From: Streptomyces aureus
GTDB lineage: Bacteria > Actinomycetota > Actinomycetes > Streptomycetales > Streptomycetaceae
Assembly: GCF_000725495.1 (NCBI RefSeq)
Contig: NZ_JNZD01000012.1
Coordinates: 1 to 64,000 of the forward strand
Direction of reading: 5' to 3'
DNA: 64,000 nt
The notes beneath the pieces were generated by a model. The model was not told where the DNA came from. It saw only the letters and a program-made list of their open reading frames with translations, and did no database searches. Made by a program: the position numbers and the translations under genes. Shown piece by piece: positions 37,043-45,985 of this stretch; the first letter of the stretch is position 1, and every line of letters starts with the position of its first letter.

Positions 37043-37893
37043 ACGACACCGTCCAGGTCCGCCCGTCCGCGCTCGACGGGGACGACCCGCAGGACCTGCC
37101 CGAGGCCCCCGCCCGCACGCACGCGTGGACCCCCGCGGCGGCACGCCGGCGCTTCCGTACCGGGCTGTCGGTGTCCACCGCAGGGATCGCCGCGGGCCAC
37201 GCCCAGGCCAACCTCGTCTCGGTGCCGGCCGACTGGGCGTACGAGATGCTGCTGTTCTGCCAGCGCAACCCCAAGCCGTGTCCCGTCCTCGACGTCACCG
37301 ACGCCGGTTCCTGGACCACCGTGCTCGCCGAGGGCGCCGACCTGCGCACCGACCTGCCGGGCTACCGGGTGTGGGAGCACGGCGAGCTGGTGGCCGAGCC
37401 CACGGACGTCGTGGGCCACTGGCGCCCCGACCTGGTGTCGTTCCTGATCGGCTGCAGTTTCACCTTCGAGTGGGCGCTGAGGTCCGCGGGCGTGCCGATG
37501 CGCCACATCGAGCAGGGCCGCAACGTCTCGATGTACGTGACGGCGCGTCAGTGCCGGCCGGCGGGGCGGCTGCGCGGGCCGATGGTCGTCTCGATGCGCC
37601 CGGTTCCGCCTGAGCACCTGAGCACGGCGATCCGGGAGAGCAGTCTGCTGCCGGCCGTGCACGGCTCCCCGGTGCACTGCGGCGATCCGTCGGGGCTGGG
37701 CATCGAGGACCTCGCGCGCCCCGACTTCGGCGATCCGGTGGTCGCCGCCCCGGACGACATCCCGGTGTTCTGGGCCTGCGGAGTGACACCCCAGGCCGCG
37801 GTGATGGCATCCCGTCCGCCGTTCGCGATCACCCACGCGCCCGGCCGGATGTTCATCACCGACACCCGCGACGAGCAGTACCGAGTGGCCTGA
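37039..37893 (+). CDS. DUF1445 protein (YcsI/D-glutamate cyclase-like, putative hydro-lyase)
   Basis: A 284-residue DUF1445 protein. The same family forms the N-terminal domain of mitochondrial D-glutamate cyclase, which makes 5-oxo-D-proline, and is B. subtilis YcsI in the pxpA/kipI locus. Characteristic segments are [42 protein letters not shown] and [15 protein letters not shown] 37039 follows AAGGAG and overlaps the upstream stop. Probable role: supply or interconvert 5-oxoproline and glutamate. Confidence 0.88.
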   Translation: MNDTVQVRPSALDGDDPQDLPEAPARTHAWTPAAARRRFRTGLSVSTAGIAAGHAQANLVSVPADWAYEMLLFCQRNPKPCPVLDVTDAGSWTTVLAEGADLRTDLPGYRVWEHGELVAEPTDVVGHWRPDLVSFLIGCSFTFEWALRSAGVPMRHIEQGRNVSMYVTARQCRPAGRLRGPMVVSMRPVPPEHLSTAIRESSLLPAVHGSPVHCGDPSGLGIEDLARPDFGDPVVAAPDDIPVFWACGVTPQAAVMASRPPFAITHAPGRMFITDTRDEQYRVA

Positions 37894-37922
37894 ACGGGCC
37901 GGAACAGGAGGAACGGCAGCCC

Positions 37923-38690
37923 ATGACCCCCACGACCCCCATCGATCTCAACGCCGATCTCGGCGAGGGCTTCGGCCGCTGGCGGCTGACCGACGACGAA
38001 CAGCTGCTGTCCGTCGTGACCAGCGCCAACGTGGCCTGCGGCTTCCACGCCGGGGACGCGGCCACCATGCGCCGGGTGTGCGAGCTGGCGGCCGAGCGGG
38101 GCGTACGGATCGGCGCCCAGGTCTCCTACCGTGACCTGGCGGGGTTCGGGCGGCGGGCGATGGACGTGCCGCCCGCCGAGCTGACGGCCGAAGTGGCCTA
38201 CCAGATCGGCGCGCTGGAGGTCTTCGCGCGGGCGGCGGGCTCGCGGGTGGCGTACGTGAAGCCGCACGGCGCGCTCTACAACCGCGTGGTGCACGACGAG
38301 GAACAGGCGGCGGCGGTCGTCGACGGCGTGCTGCTCGCGGGCGCGGGGCTGCCCGTCCTCGGGCTGCCGTCGTCGCGCTTCCTGAAGACCGCCGAGCGGG
38401 CCGGACTGCCCGTCGTGGCCGAGGCGTTCGCGGACCGTGCCTACACCGGGGAGGGCACGCTCGTGCCGCGTACCCAGGAGGGCGCGGTGATCACCGAGGC
38501 CGACGCCGTGGTCGAGCGCTCCCTGGGCCTGGCCCGTTCCGGGACGGTCCTGGCGCTCTCCGGGGAGCGCGTCCCGGTACGGGCGCGCTCGCTGTGCCTG
38601 CACGGGGACACGCCGGGGGCGGTCGGACTGGCCCGTCGGGTGCGGGCCCGGCTGGAGTCGGCGGGCGTGCCCGTCGAGGCGTTCGCGTGA
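37923..38690 (+). CDS. pxpA: 5-oxoprolinase subunit A (LamB/YcsF family)
   Basis: 255 residues, of the LamB/YcsF TIM-barrel family, with the hallmark IDLNADLGEGFG start, NVACGFHAGD, YVKPHGALYN and a C-terminal CLHGDTPGA. With PxpB and PxpC it hydrolyses 5-oxoproline to glutamate using ATP. ATG 37923 follows AGGAGG. Adjacent to pxpB (stop/start coupled or nearly so). Confidence 0.95.
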   Translation: MTPTTPIDLNADLGEGFGRWRLTDDEQLLSVVTSANVACGFHAGDAATMRRVCELAAERGVRIGAQVSYRDLAGFGRRAMDVPPAELTAEVAYQIGALEVFARAAGSRVAYVKPHGALYNRVVHDEEQAAAVVDGVLLAGAGLPVLGLPSSRFLKTAERAGLPVVAEAFADRAYTGEGTLVPRTQEGAVITEADAVVERSLGLARSGTVLALSGERVPVRARSLCLHGDTPGAVGLARRVRARLESAGVPVEAFA

Positions 38691-38770
38691 GGCCCGCCGA
38701 CGGCGGCGCGCGGACGGCGGCGGCCACGGCCCCGGTGTCCAGGGGCGCCGTCGAGGAGGAGGGGGAACGC

Positions 38771-39388
38771 GTGCGGGCGCTGCCCGTCGGCGACCGGGCG
38801 CTGCTGGTGGAGGTCTCCTCCGGAGAGGCCGCGCAGGCCCTGCACGCCGAGCTGGTACGACGCCGGGCGGCGGGGTCGCTGACCGTGGGGGAGATCGTCC
38901 CGGCGGCCCGTACGGTGCTCCTGGACGGTCTGGAGGACCCGGCCCGGCTCGCGGAGGCGCTGCCCGGCTGGGAGATCCCCCCGCTGGACGCGCGCGCTGA
39001 CGTCACCGTCGAGATCCCGGTGCGGTACGACGGTCCCGATCTGGCGGACGTGGCCGCGCTCTGGGGGGTGGCGGTGCGCGAGGTGCCCGAGATCCACGCG
39101 GCGGCCGAGTTCCGGGTCGCCTTCTGTGGGTTCGCGCCCGGCTTCGGCTATCTCACGGGACTGCCCCCGCGGTACGGCGTACCGCGCAGGGCGACCCCGA
39201 GGACGGCCGTGCCCGCGGGCTCCGTGGCGCTCGCGGGCCCGTACACCGGTGTGTACCCGCGCAGTTCGCCGGGCGGCTGGCAGCTCATCGGCACGACGGA
39301 GGCGGTGCTGTGGGACCACGCGCGCGTGCCGGCGGCTCTGCTGGCCCCGGGCGCGCGGGTGCGCTTCGTACCGGAGGGACGTTCATGA
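38771..39388 (+). CDS. pxpB: 5-oxoprolinase subunit B (KipI family)
   Basis: 205 residues, of the KipI/allophanate hydrolase subunit 1 family, with FCGFAPGFGYLTGLP and GGWQLIGTT motifs. GTG 38771 has a strong GAGGAGGAGGGGG upstream. A GTG at 38687 overlapping the pxpA stop would add 28 low-complexity residues and is less likely. The stop overlaps the pxpC start (ATGA). Confidence 0.93.
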   Translation: MRALPVGDRALLVEVSSGEAAQALHAELVRRRAAGSLTVGEIVPAARTVLLDGLEDPARLAEALPGWEIPPLDARADVTVEIPVRYDGPDLADVAALWGVAVREVPEIHAAAEFRVAFCGFAPGFGYLTGLPPRYGVPRRATPRTAVPAGSVALAGPYTGVYPRSSPGGWQLIGTTEAVLWDHARVPAALLAPGARVRFVPEGRS

Positions 39389-40254
39389 GCGACCGGGCCC
39401 TCGCGGTGGTACGGGCCGGGGCCCTGACCACCGTCCAGGACCGGGGACGGCCGGGACACGCGCACCTCGGCGTCCCGCGCTCCGGGGCGCTCGACGCGCC
39501 CGCGGCGGCGCTGGCCAACCGGCTCGTCGGCAACCCCGCCGGGGCCGCCGTGCTGGAGACGACACTCGACGGCTGTGCCCTGCGCCCCCGTTCGGTGGTC
39601 GTGGCGGCGGTGACGGGAGCACCCTGTCCGGTACGGGTGGACGGCCGTCCGGTCGCCTGGGGGGCTCCGGTCCGGGTGCCCGCCGGGGCTCTCCTGGACG
39701 TCGGTTCCGCGCGCGCGGGGCTGCGGAGCTACCTGGCCGTGTCCGGCGGTGTGGCGGTCGAGCCGGTGCTCGGCAGCCGGTCCACGGACCTGCTCTCCGG
39801 GCTCGGACCCCCTCCCCTGACCGACGGCACGATCCTTCCCCTGGGAGATCCCGGCACCCTCCACGCGCGCGTGGACGTCGCCGCGCACCGCGCCCCGCCC
39901 GCCGAACTGGTGCTGCGCGTGGTTCTCGGACCGCGGGACGGCTGGTTCACGGGGGCCGCCCTGCGGACGTTCACGACGCGCGCCTACCGGGTCGCGTCGG
40001 CGAGCAACCGCATCGGACTGCGCACGGAAGGGCCCTCGCTGGAGAGGGCCGTCTCCGGCGAACTCCCCAGCGAGGGCCTGGTGCTGGGGGCCGTGCAGGT
40101 GCCGCCCGACGGCCGTCCCGTCGTCTTCCTCGCCGACCATCCGACCACCGGGGGCTATCCGGTGATCGCGGTCGTCCGCCCCGCCGACCTCGCGGCGGCC
40201 GCCCAGGCGGTCCCGGGAACCCCGGTGCGTTTCCTGGCCGTACGCCGCCGCTGA
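39385..40254 (+). CDS. pxpC: 5-oxoprolinase subunit C (KipA family)
   Basis: 289 residues, of the KipA/allophanate hydrolase subunit 2 family, with VQDRGRPGHAHLGVPRSGALD, YLAVSGG, ASNRIGLR and DHPTTGGYPVIA motifs. ATG 39385 overlaps the pxpB stop. It completes pxpABC. B. subtilis KipI-KipA also act on the kinase KinA; nothing here indicates that. Confidence 0.94.
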   Translation: MSDRALAVVRAGALTTVQDRGRPGHAHLGVPRSGALDAPAAALANRLVGNPAGAAVLETTLDGCALRPRSVVVAAVTGAPCPVRVDGRPVAWGAPVRVPAGALLDVGSARAGLRSYLAVSGGVAVEPVLGSRSTDLLSGLGPPPLTDGTILPLGDPGTLHARVDVAAHRAPPAELVLRVVLGPRDGWFTGAALRTFTTRAYRVASASNRIGLRTEGPSLERAVSGELPSEGLVLGAVQVPPDGRPVVFLADHPTTGGYPVIAVVRPADLAAAAQAVPGTPVRFLAVRRR

Positions 40255-40308
40255 GGCCGCCGTGGGATCCGGCGCCGAGGCCGCCGTGGCCGCCGCGGGA
40301 CCCACCCG

Positions 40309-41163
40309 TCAGGCCACGTCGGGCCGTTCCGTCACGGAGAGGGCCGCCAGGGCGGAGGCGACGGCGTGCGAGGCGCTCAGATCGAGGCGGGCGCTGGTGC
40401 CCCGGGCCCGGTGGCGCACCTCGGAGGCGGCGAGGGTGAGCAGCTGGGGCAGCAGGTCCGTGCAGCGCCTGGCGACCCAGCCCGTCCCGGCCGTGGCCAG
40501 CCACAGCAGGCTCGCGGAGCGGGTCGGCGCGGGGAACTCGGCCTCGGCGGAGGGAGCGGATCCGTCGGCGACGCCTTTCTCCGCGAGCAAAGTGTGGAAG
40601 CGCACGGCCAGTTGACGGTGCCCCAGCTCCCCGGGGTGCAGCCGGTCGGCGCTCCACACGGCCCGGTCCTCGAGCCAGTCCTCCTCGGCCGCGTGCAGAT
40701 GTGTCGCCCCGTGCCGCTCGGAGAGGGCGTGCACGACGGCGTTGACCGCCTGCTGACGACGGGCCAGCGGGCGGGCCAGGGCTCCCGGCAGCCCGAGCAT
40801 CGAGCCGGGGTCCGGGAGGCAGGCCGTCAGCACGACCGCCTTCCGCGCGCGGAAGGCCGCGTACACCGTGTCGAGCCGTTCGGCCACCGCGTGGATGTCG
40901 AAGGTGTACCGCAGGGTGTCGTTGACTCCGATCACGACGGAGACGATGTCGGGGTCCAGGGCCAGCGCGGCCGGGGTCTGGCGTTCGAGGACGTCCCGCG
41001 TCTGCGCCCCGCTGACCGCGAGGTTGGTGAAGTCCACGGGCGTGTCCGCCGGGACGAGACCCGGGGCGAGGAGCTCGGCCCAGCCCCGCCACCGGTCCCC
41101 GACGGGGTCGCCCACGCCCTCGGTGAGGGAGTCCCCGAGGGCGACGAACCGAACCGGTCTCAT
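40309..41163 (-). CDS. SGNH/GDSL hydrolase
   Basis: A 284-residue SGNH-fold esterase. Block I is FVALGDSLTEGVGD (nucleophile Ser), block III is VVIGVNDTL (Asn), and block V is SADRLHPGELGH (Asp/His). No signal peptide is seen, so it is cytoplasmic. ATG 41163 overlaps the stop of the GT4 gene upstream (ATGA), so it is translationally coupled to two glycosyltransferases. It may deacylate a glycan or lipid-linked intermediate; substrate unknown. Confidence 0.9.
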   Translation of the reverse strand: MRPVRFVALGDSLTEGVGDPVGDRWRGWAELLAPGLVPADTPVDFTNLAVSGAQTRDVLERQTPAALALDPDIVSVVIGVNDTLRYTFDIHAVAERLDTVYAAFRARKAVVLTACLPDPGSMLGLPGALARPLARRQQAVNAVVHALSERHGATHLHAAEEDWLEDRAVWSADRLHPGELGHRQLAVRFHTLLAEKGVADGSAPSAEAEFPAPTRSASLLWLATAGTGWVARRCTDLLPQLLTLAASEVRHRARGTSARLDLSASHAVASALAALSVTERPDVA

Positions 41164-42314
41164 GCCACGCCCTCCTGGAGCCGCGGCCGGGGCACGGCCA
41201 CCGCGTCGTGCGCGGCGAGGAATCCGGTCACGGCGGCGTCCCAGCCGAAGCACTCGGCACGCGCGCGTGCGGCCTGACGGCGTTCGTCCTCGGCGCGGCC
41301 GAGCAGCAGCCGCACCGCGTCCGCGAAGGAGTCCCCGCTGTCGGCCGCGGTGGCCCCGGCGGAGCCCACGATCTCCGGCAGCGCGGAGAGCGCGCTGGCG
41401 ACGACCGGGGTGCCGCAGGCCATCGCCTCCAGGGCGGCGAGCCCGAAGGTCTCCGCGGGCCCGGGTGCCAGGCAGACGTCCGCCGAGGCCTGGAGCGAGC
41501 CGAGCAGGCCGCGGTCGGCGACGTGCCCGAGGAAGGTGACGGGCAGCCTCCGCTCCCGGGCCCGCTGCTCCAGCCGGGCCCTGAGCGGGCCGTCCCCGGC
41601 GACGACGAGCACGGCCCGCTCCCCGCGCCGCAGCAGCGCCTCCAGGGCGTCGAGCGCCGTTCCCGGGCGCTTCTCGACCGACAGGCGGGAGCACAGGACG
41701 AGCAGGACCTGGTCGGCGCGCGCGTGACGGGCGCGCAGCGCCGGGTCGTACAGGGAGGGGTGCCGGTCCACGAGATCGACGCCCAGGGGGGCGCGTACGA
41801 CGTTGCGGGCGCCGATGCGGACGAACTCGCGCTCGGCGAACTCCGTCGTGCACACCACGCGCGCGTAGGAGTGCGCGGTACGGACGTTGAGGGCGTCGGC
41901 GGTCCGGCGGGCCATGGCCTCGGACAGTCCCCAGGTGCGCAGGACGCCGTCGGCGGTCTCGTGGGAGACCATCACCGCCGGCACCCGGGCCCGTCGCGCC
42001 CAGACCCCGGTCCAGCGCAGGGTGGTGCGGTCGGAGACCTCCAGGCGATCGGGGGCGAGCGACTCCAGGAGCCGGGCGACCCTGCGGCGGTCGGTCAGGA
42101 CGCGGTAGCCGCCGGTGCCGGGCAGCAGCGGGCCGGGCAGCGTGATGACCCGTCCCTGCGGGGTGTCGCGGTCGCTCGGGCGCTCGCCGGGTATGACGAG
42201 GACCGGTTCGTGGCCGGCCGCCAGATAACCGGTGCCCAGTTCCCGCAGGGCGGTGCGCAGGCCCCCCGAGGACGGGGCGACGAAGTTGGCGAGCCGTACG
42301 ATGCGCAGGCTCAT
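41160..42314 (-). CDS. Glycosyltransferase family 4
   Basis: 384-residue GT-B enzyme with the GT4 C-terminal pattern LCSRLSVEKRPGTALDAL, VVAGDGPLRARLE and PAETFGLAALEAMACGTPVVA (E-x7-E). The N-terminal acceptor domain begins with IVRLANFVAPSSGGLRTALREL. Donor and acceptor are not determined; a mannosyl or glucosyl transfer to a lipid is typical for such actinobacterial pairs. It overlaps both neighbours by ATGA. Confidence 0.9.
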   Translation of the reverse strand: MSLRIVRLANFVAPSSGGLRTALRELGTGYLAAGHEPVLVIPGERPSDRDTPQGRVITLPGPLLPGTGGYRVLTDRRRVARLLESLAPDRLEVSDRTTLRWTGVWARRARVPAVMVSHETADGVLRTWGLSEAMARRTADALNVRTAHSYARVVCTTEFAEREFVRIGARNVVRAPLGVDLVDRHPSLYDPALRARHARADQVLLVLCSRLSVEKRPGTALDALEALLRRGERAVLVVAGDGPLRARLEQRARERRLPVTFLGHVADRGLLGSLQASADVCLAPGPAETFGLAALEAMACGTPVVASALSALPEIVGSAGATAADSGDSFADAVRLLLGRAEDERRQAARARAECFGWDAAVTGFLAAHDAVAVPRPRLQEGVA

Positions 42315-43474
42315 GCCGCCACCAGCTTCCGGGCGGACAGCACGTCCTCGTAGTGCCCGATGAGCTGGTCGCCCACGGCGGCCCAGGTGCGGCCCTCGAC
42401 CGTGGCGTGACCGGCGGCGCCGTAGGCCGCCCGCAGCGCGGGGTCGGCGGCCAGGGTGCGCACGGCGTCGCGCAGGGCGTCGGCGTCGTCCGGCGGGACC
42501 AGCAGGCCGGTGCGCCCGTGGTCGACCAGGTCGAGCGGGCCGCCGGCGGCGGGAGCGATCACGGGCACTCCGCTGGCCATGGCCTCCTGCACGGTCTGGC
42601 AGAAGGTCTCGAAGGGGCCCGTGTGCGCGAAGAGGTCCAGCGAGGCGAAGATCCGGGCGAGGTCGTGGCCGGTGCGCCGGCCGAGGAAGACCGCGCCGGG
42701 GAGCGCGCCGCGCAGGGCCGTCTCGCTGGGTCCGTCCCCGACGACGACCACGCGGACGCCGTCGAGTCCGCAGACCCCGGAGAGCAGTTCGACGTGCTTC
42801 TCGGGGGCGAGCCGGCCGACGTAGCCGACGATCAGCTCGCCGTTCGGCGCCAGTTCACGGCGCAGCGCCTCGTCACGGTGGGCGGGGCGGAAGCGGGCCG
42901 TGTCGACTCCGCGGGCCCACAGCCGCACCCGGGGCACTCCGTGCGCCTCCAGGTCGCCGAGGGCGGCGCTGGAGGGAGCGAGCGTCCGGTCGGCGGCGGC
43001 GTGCACCGAGCGGATGCGCCGCCACGCGGTGGCCTCACCCGCGCTGATGTAGGTGCGGGCGTAGCCGGCGAGGTCGGTCTGGTAGACGGCGACGGCGGGG
43101 ATGCCGAGCCGGGAGGCGGCCGCCATGCCGCGGACGCCGAGGATGAAGGGGCTGGCCAGGTGGACGATGTCGGCGCGGTGCTCGGTGATCGCCGCGGCGA
43201 CGCGGCGGCTGGGGAGGGCGACGCGGACCTGGGGGTAGCCCGGGAGCGGGATCGAGGGGACACGGACGACCGGGCACGGCGCGAGGGCGTCGGGCCCGTT
43301 CCCGGCGGGGGTGCCTCCCTGGTCGGGGGAGGCCGAGAACCTGGGAGAGGTGGCGGGGGCGACGACGAGGGGAGCGTGACCGCGATCGACGAGGTGCCGG
43401 GCGGTCTGGAGCGCGCAGTGGGCCACGCCGTTCACATCGGGGGGAAAGGATTCGGTCACGATGACGACACGCAT
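42311..43474 (-). CDS. Glycosyltransferase family 4 (MgtA-like)
   Basis: 387 residues, with VTESFPPDVNGVAHCALQTARHL at the N-terminus and VGYVGRLAPEKHVELLSGV, GDGPSETAL and FETFCQTVQEAMASGVPVIAP in the C-terminal domain. This resembles MgtA-type GDP-mannose-dependent mannosyltransferases that make glycolipids in actinobacteria; I infer the donor from similarity only. First gene of the GT4-GT4-SGNH operon. The 139 bases upstream separate it from the HEAT-repeat gene on the same strand. Confidence 0.88.
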   Translation of the reverse strand: MRVVIVTESFPPDVNGVAHCALQTARHLVDRGHAPLVVAPATSPRFSASPDQGGTPAGNGPDALAPCPVVRVPSIPLPGYPQVRVALPSRRVAAAITEHRADIVHLASPFILGVRGMAAASRLGIPAVAVYQTDLAGYARTYISAGEATAWRRIRSVHAAADRTLAPSSAALGDLEAHGVPRVRLWARGVDTARFRPAHRDEALRRELAPNGELIVGYVGRLAPEKHVELLSGVCGLDGVRVVVVGDGPSETALRGALPGAVFLGRRTGHDLARIFASLDLFAHTGPFETFCQTVQEAMASGVPVIAPAAGGPLDLVDHGRTGLLVPPDDADALRDAVRTLAADPALRAAYGAAGHATVEGRTWAAVGDQLIGHYEDVLSARKLVAA

Positions 43475-43613
43475 ACGGGTGTTCTCGCCCCGTTGGACGT
43501 GGCCGCGTCAACGTGGATCTATGCGAACGATGAACGTCCCGTGAGCGTTGCGATCCGCCCCCGAGCAGGTCAGCCCCCGTCCACGCGCTCCTGACTCCCG
43601 GGTCACCGAACGT

Positions 43614-45032
43614 TCATACGGCCGGCATGTCGGGCCCGATCCTGCTCCGCACCGCCGTCTGCACCTCGGCCTCCTCGGCCGGATCCGATGCCAGCCTTCG
43701 CAGCTGGTCAACCACGCGCGCGTCACCGGTCTCGGCGTGCCGGGCTGCGGTCTCCCGGGTGGTCTCCTCGCAGTCCCAGAGGCATTCGACGGCGAAGCCC
43801 GCGGGGAAGGAGGGATCGGTGCCGGCCAGGGCGCGGGCGGCGCGCTGGCGCAGGTGGGACGACGCGGTCTCCCGGTAGATGTGCCGCAGCACGGGGGCGG
43901 CGCAGGCGATCCCGAGCCGTCCGGTGCCGTCGACGAGGGTCCACAGGGTCGGCGCGTCGGGGCCCTCGCCCCGTACGGCCTCGCGGAGTGCCGCGAGGAC
44001 CAGATCGCGGTCCTGGGCCCCGCCCCGGCAGGCGAGCACGCGGCCGGCGGCCGCGCCGAGCGCGTCGGGCCGGTGGACCCAGCCGCGTGCGCGGTCGACC
44101 GCGGCGACGCTCTGCATCCGTTCGAAGGCGTCGACGGCGGCCTCGACGACGGCCGCCGAGCCGTCCGCGACGGCCGATTCGACGAGGTCGAGGGCGTCCG
44201 GATCGTTGCCGTCGGCGAGATAGCGCAGGGCCGTGCAGCGCGCGCCGTCCGAGCCGTGGCGGGCGGCCTCGACGATCTCGGGGCGGTCCTCCGGTCCGGC
44301 GACGGCGGTCAGGCAGCGGGCGGCGGGGACGTGCAGCGCGGCTCCGCGCTCGACGCCCTGCTGGGCCCATTCGAAGACGGCACCCACGCTCCACCCGGGA
44401 CGGGGTCCCGAGGGTCGCATCTGGCGCTGCCAGCGGTCGAAGGACCCGGCCTCCTGAGCGGCCCGCACGCGGGTGGCGACGGACGTACGGGAGTCCTCGG
44501 CCCACAGCCGCCAGGGCCGTGGCTCGAAGGCGTCGCGCACGGCGGCGGCCAGGGCGGCCTCGCCCTCGGGGTCGGCCGGGAAGCGGGCCAGCACGGGGGC
44601 GGCGAGGGCGCGCAGGCCCGCGTCGTCGTCGCGCAGCGCCAGCTCGTCCAGGGCCCAGGCCCAGTTGGAGCCGACCGCGGCGTACCTGCGCAGCAGGGCG
44701 AGCGCGTCGCGCCTGCCGTACGAGGCGAGGTGGCCGAGGACGGCGAGGGCGAGGCCCGTGCGTGACTCGCAGTCGTCGAGGAAGTCCTCGGCGTCGAAGA
44801 GGTGCCGCTCGATCTCGTCGAGCTCGCCGTTCAGGTCGAGGTACAGACGGGCGTAGTACAGGGAGCGGTTCTCCACCTGCCAGTCGTGGCGGGGATCCCT
44901 GAGGACACAGTGGTTCAGTGCCGCGAGCGCTTCGGCCCGCGGGGCGGTGAGCGCGTGCAGCGTGCCGTCGCCGCGACCCCTCTGGAGGAGGCCGAGCAGC
45001 GTACCGCTGGGCGCTATGACCGGATCGAACAT
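43614..45032 (-). CDS. HEAT-repeat protein
   Basis: 472 residues, largely paired helices of about 30 residues each (for example ALDLVESAVADGSAAVVEAAVDAFERM and RHIYRETASSHLRQRAARALAG), which build a HEAT/armadillo-like solenoid. No catalytic domain is seen. It is a likely scaffold or regulator. ATG 45032 is preferred to the GTG five codons upstream, since GAGG lies ten bases before it. Conserved in streptomycetes next to an ankyrin protein, from memory. Confidence 0.82.
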   Translation of the reverse strand: MFDPVIAPSGTLLGLLQRGRGDGTLHALTAPRAEALAALNHCVLRDPRHDWQVENRSLYYARLYLDLNGELDEIERHLFDAEDFLDDCESRTGLALAVLGHLASYGRRDALALLRRYAAVGSNWAWALDELALRDDDAGLRALAAPVLARFPADPEGEAALAAAVRDAFEPRPWRLWAEDSRTSVATRVRAAQEAGSFDRWQRQMRPSGPRPGWSVGAVFEWAQQGVERGAALHVPAARCLTAVAGPEDRPEIVEAARHGSDGARCTALRYLADGNDPDALDLVESAVADGSAAVVEAAVDAFERMQSVAAVDRARGWVHRPDALGAAAGRVLACRGGAQDRDLVLAALREAVRGEGPDAPTLWTLVDGTGRLGIACAAPVLRHIYRETASSHLRQRAARALAGTDPSFPAGFAVECLWDCEETTRETAARHAETGDARVVDQLRRLASDPAEEAEVQTAVRSRIGPDMPAV

Positions 45033-45332
45033 GGGAAACAGCCTCACATCAAGCGTCGACGCAACCGGGATCCTGCATTACCTGGCCGCGTGACAACACG
45101 TCGGGGCGCCCGCCGTCTCTTGCTTGCTGTAGACCATCTTCCTCTGCCTCTCGTCGGTGGCCCATGCGGGCCGAGTCACGGCCCGCGCGGTGCGGCAACT
45201 CCTGCCCAGCCATCGCGTCCGTGAATCACGTCGTCATGATGACCCGGCCGTTCTTCCTGCCGCGACCGTATTTCCGGCGGCCCCGTTCCGCCTCCCTTTT
45301 TTCCCGCGTATCGCCTGGTCAGAGCGTTCGAT
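45033..45332. other. Intergenic region between HEAT and ankyrin genes
   Basis: 300 bases, both flanking genes on the minus strand. It probably carries the HEAT gene promoter. No coding frame, clear promoter or hairpin that I can defend. Confidence 0.5.
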
Positions 45333-45725
45333 TCATGACGTGCCGAACAATTCGAGCAGGTCCGTCTTGGCGAACATGCGGGCGGTGTCGACGGCCGAGG
45401 GAGTGCCCGCGGCCGGATCGGCGCCGGCGGTCAGGAGGACGCGGATGACGGCCTCCTCCCCCTTGAAGACGGCCCCGGCGAGCGGGGTCTGGCCGCGGTC
45501 GTTCACCCGGTCGGCCTCGGCGCCGCGCTCCAGGAGGGCGCGCACCGCCTCGGCGTGGCCGTGATAGGCCGCGAGCATCACGAGCGAGTCGCCGCGGTCG
45601 TTGGTGAGGTCGGCCGGAACACCCGCGTCGACATAGGCGACGAGCGTCTCCGTCTCGCCGCGTCGCGCCAGATCGAAGATCTTGGTCGCGAGCTCCACGA
45701 CCTCGGGGTCGGGGGCTTCGCTCAT
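45333..45725 (-). CDS. Ankyrin-repeat protein
   Basis: 130 residues. Three ankyrin repeats are visible: GETETLVAYVDAGVPADLTNDRGDSLVMLAAYHG, HAEAVRALLERGAEADRVNDRGQTPLAGAVFKG, and EEAVIRVLLTAGADPAAG. A protein-interaction module with no enzymatic domain. Divergent from smeA across 260 bases. Confidence 0.88.
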   Translation of the reverse strand: MSEAPDPEVVELATKIFDLARRGETETLVAYVDAGVPADLTNDRGDSLVMLAAYHGHAEAVRALLERGAEADRVNDRGQTPLAGAVFKGEEAVIRVLLTAGADPAAGTPSAVDTARMFAKTDLLELFGTS

Positions 45726-45877
45726 CTGCCGGACCGCCTCTCACTGCAACCGTTCGGGTGAATCGACAGGGTACTGGCTCCGGCGGCACATGACAGGCAT
45801 CCCCGGCGGCAAAGATCACAAAGTGCGCATCGGGCGCAACGGAGCAGCTCAGGCGGCGCAAGACGACTCAACCCCAG

Positions 45878-45933
45878 GAGTGAAATCGGCCGGTTTTCAC
45901 TCAGTTGCACCTTTTATCGTATGGATACATGCT
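45878..45933 (+). promoter_or_regulatory. smeA upstream region: 25-bp inverted repeat and promoter candidate
   Basis: GAGTGAAA (45878-45885) and TTTCACTC (45895-45902) form a perfect 8-bp inverted repeat with a 9-base GC-rich centre. AGTGA...TCACT resembles half-sites reported for the developmental repressor BldD. TTGCAC (45905-45910) with CATGCT (45928-45933, spacer 17) is a weak promoter candidate just downstream. No WhiG-type TAAA-N15-GCCGATAA was found. Confidence 0.45.
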
Positions 45934-45985
45934 GTGATCCTGGAACAACTCATGGTGACCGTCCCCACGAACCAGGAGAGCTCAA

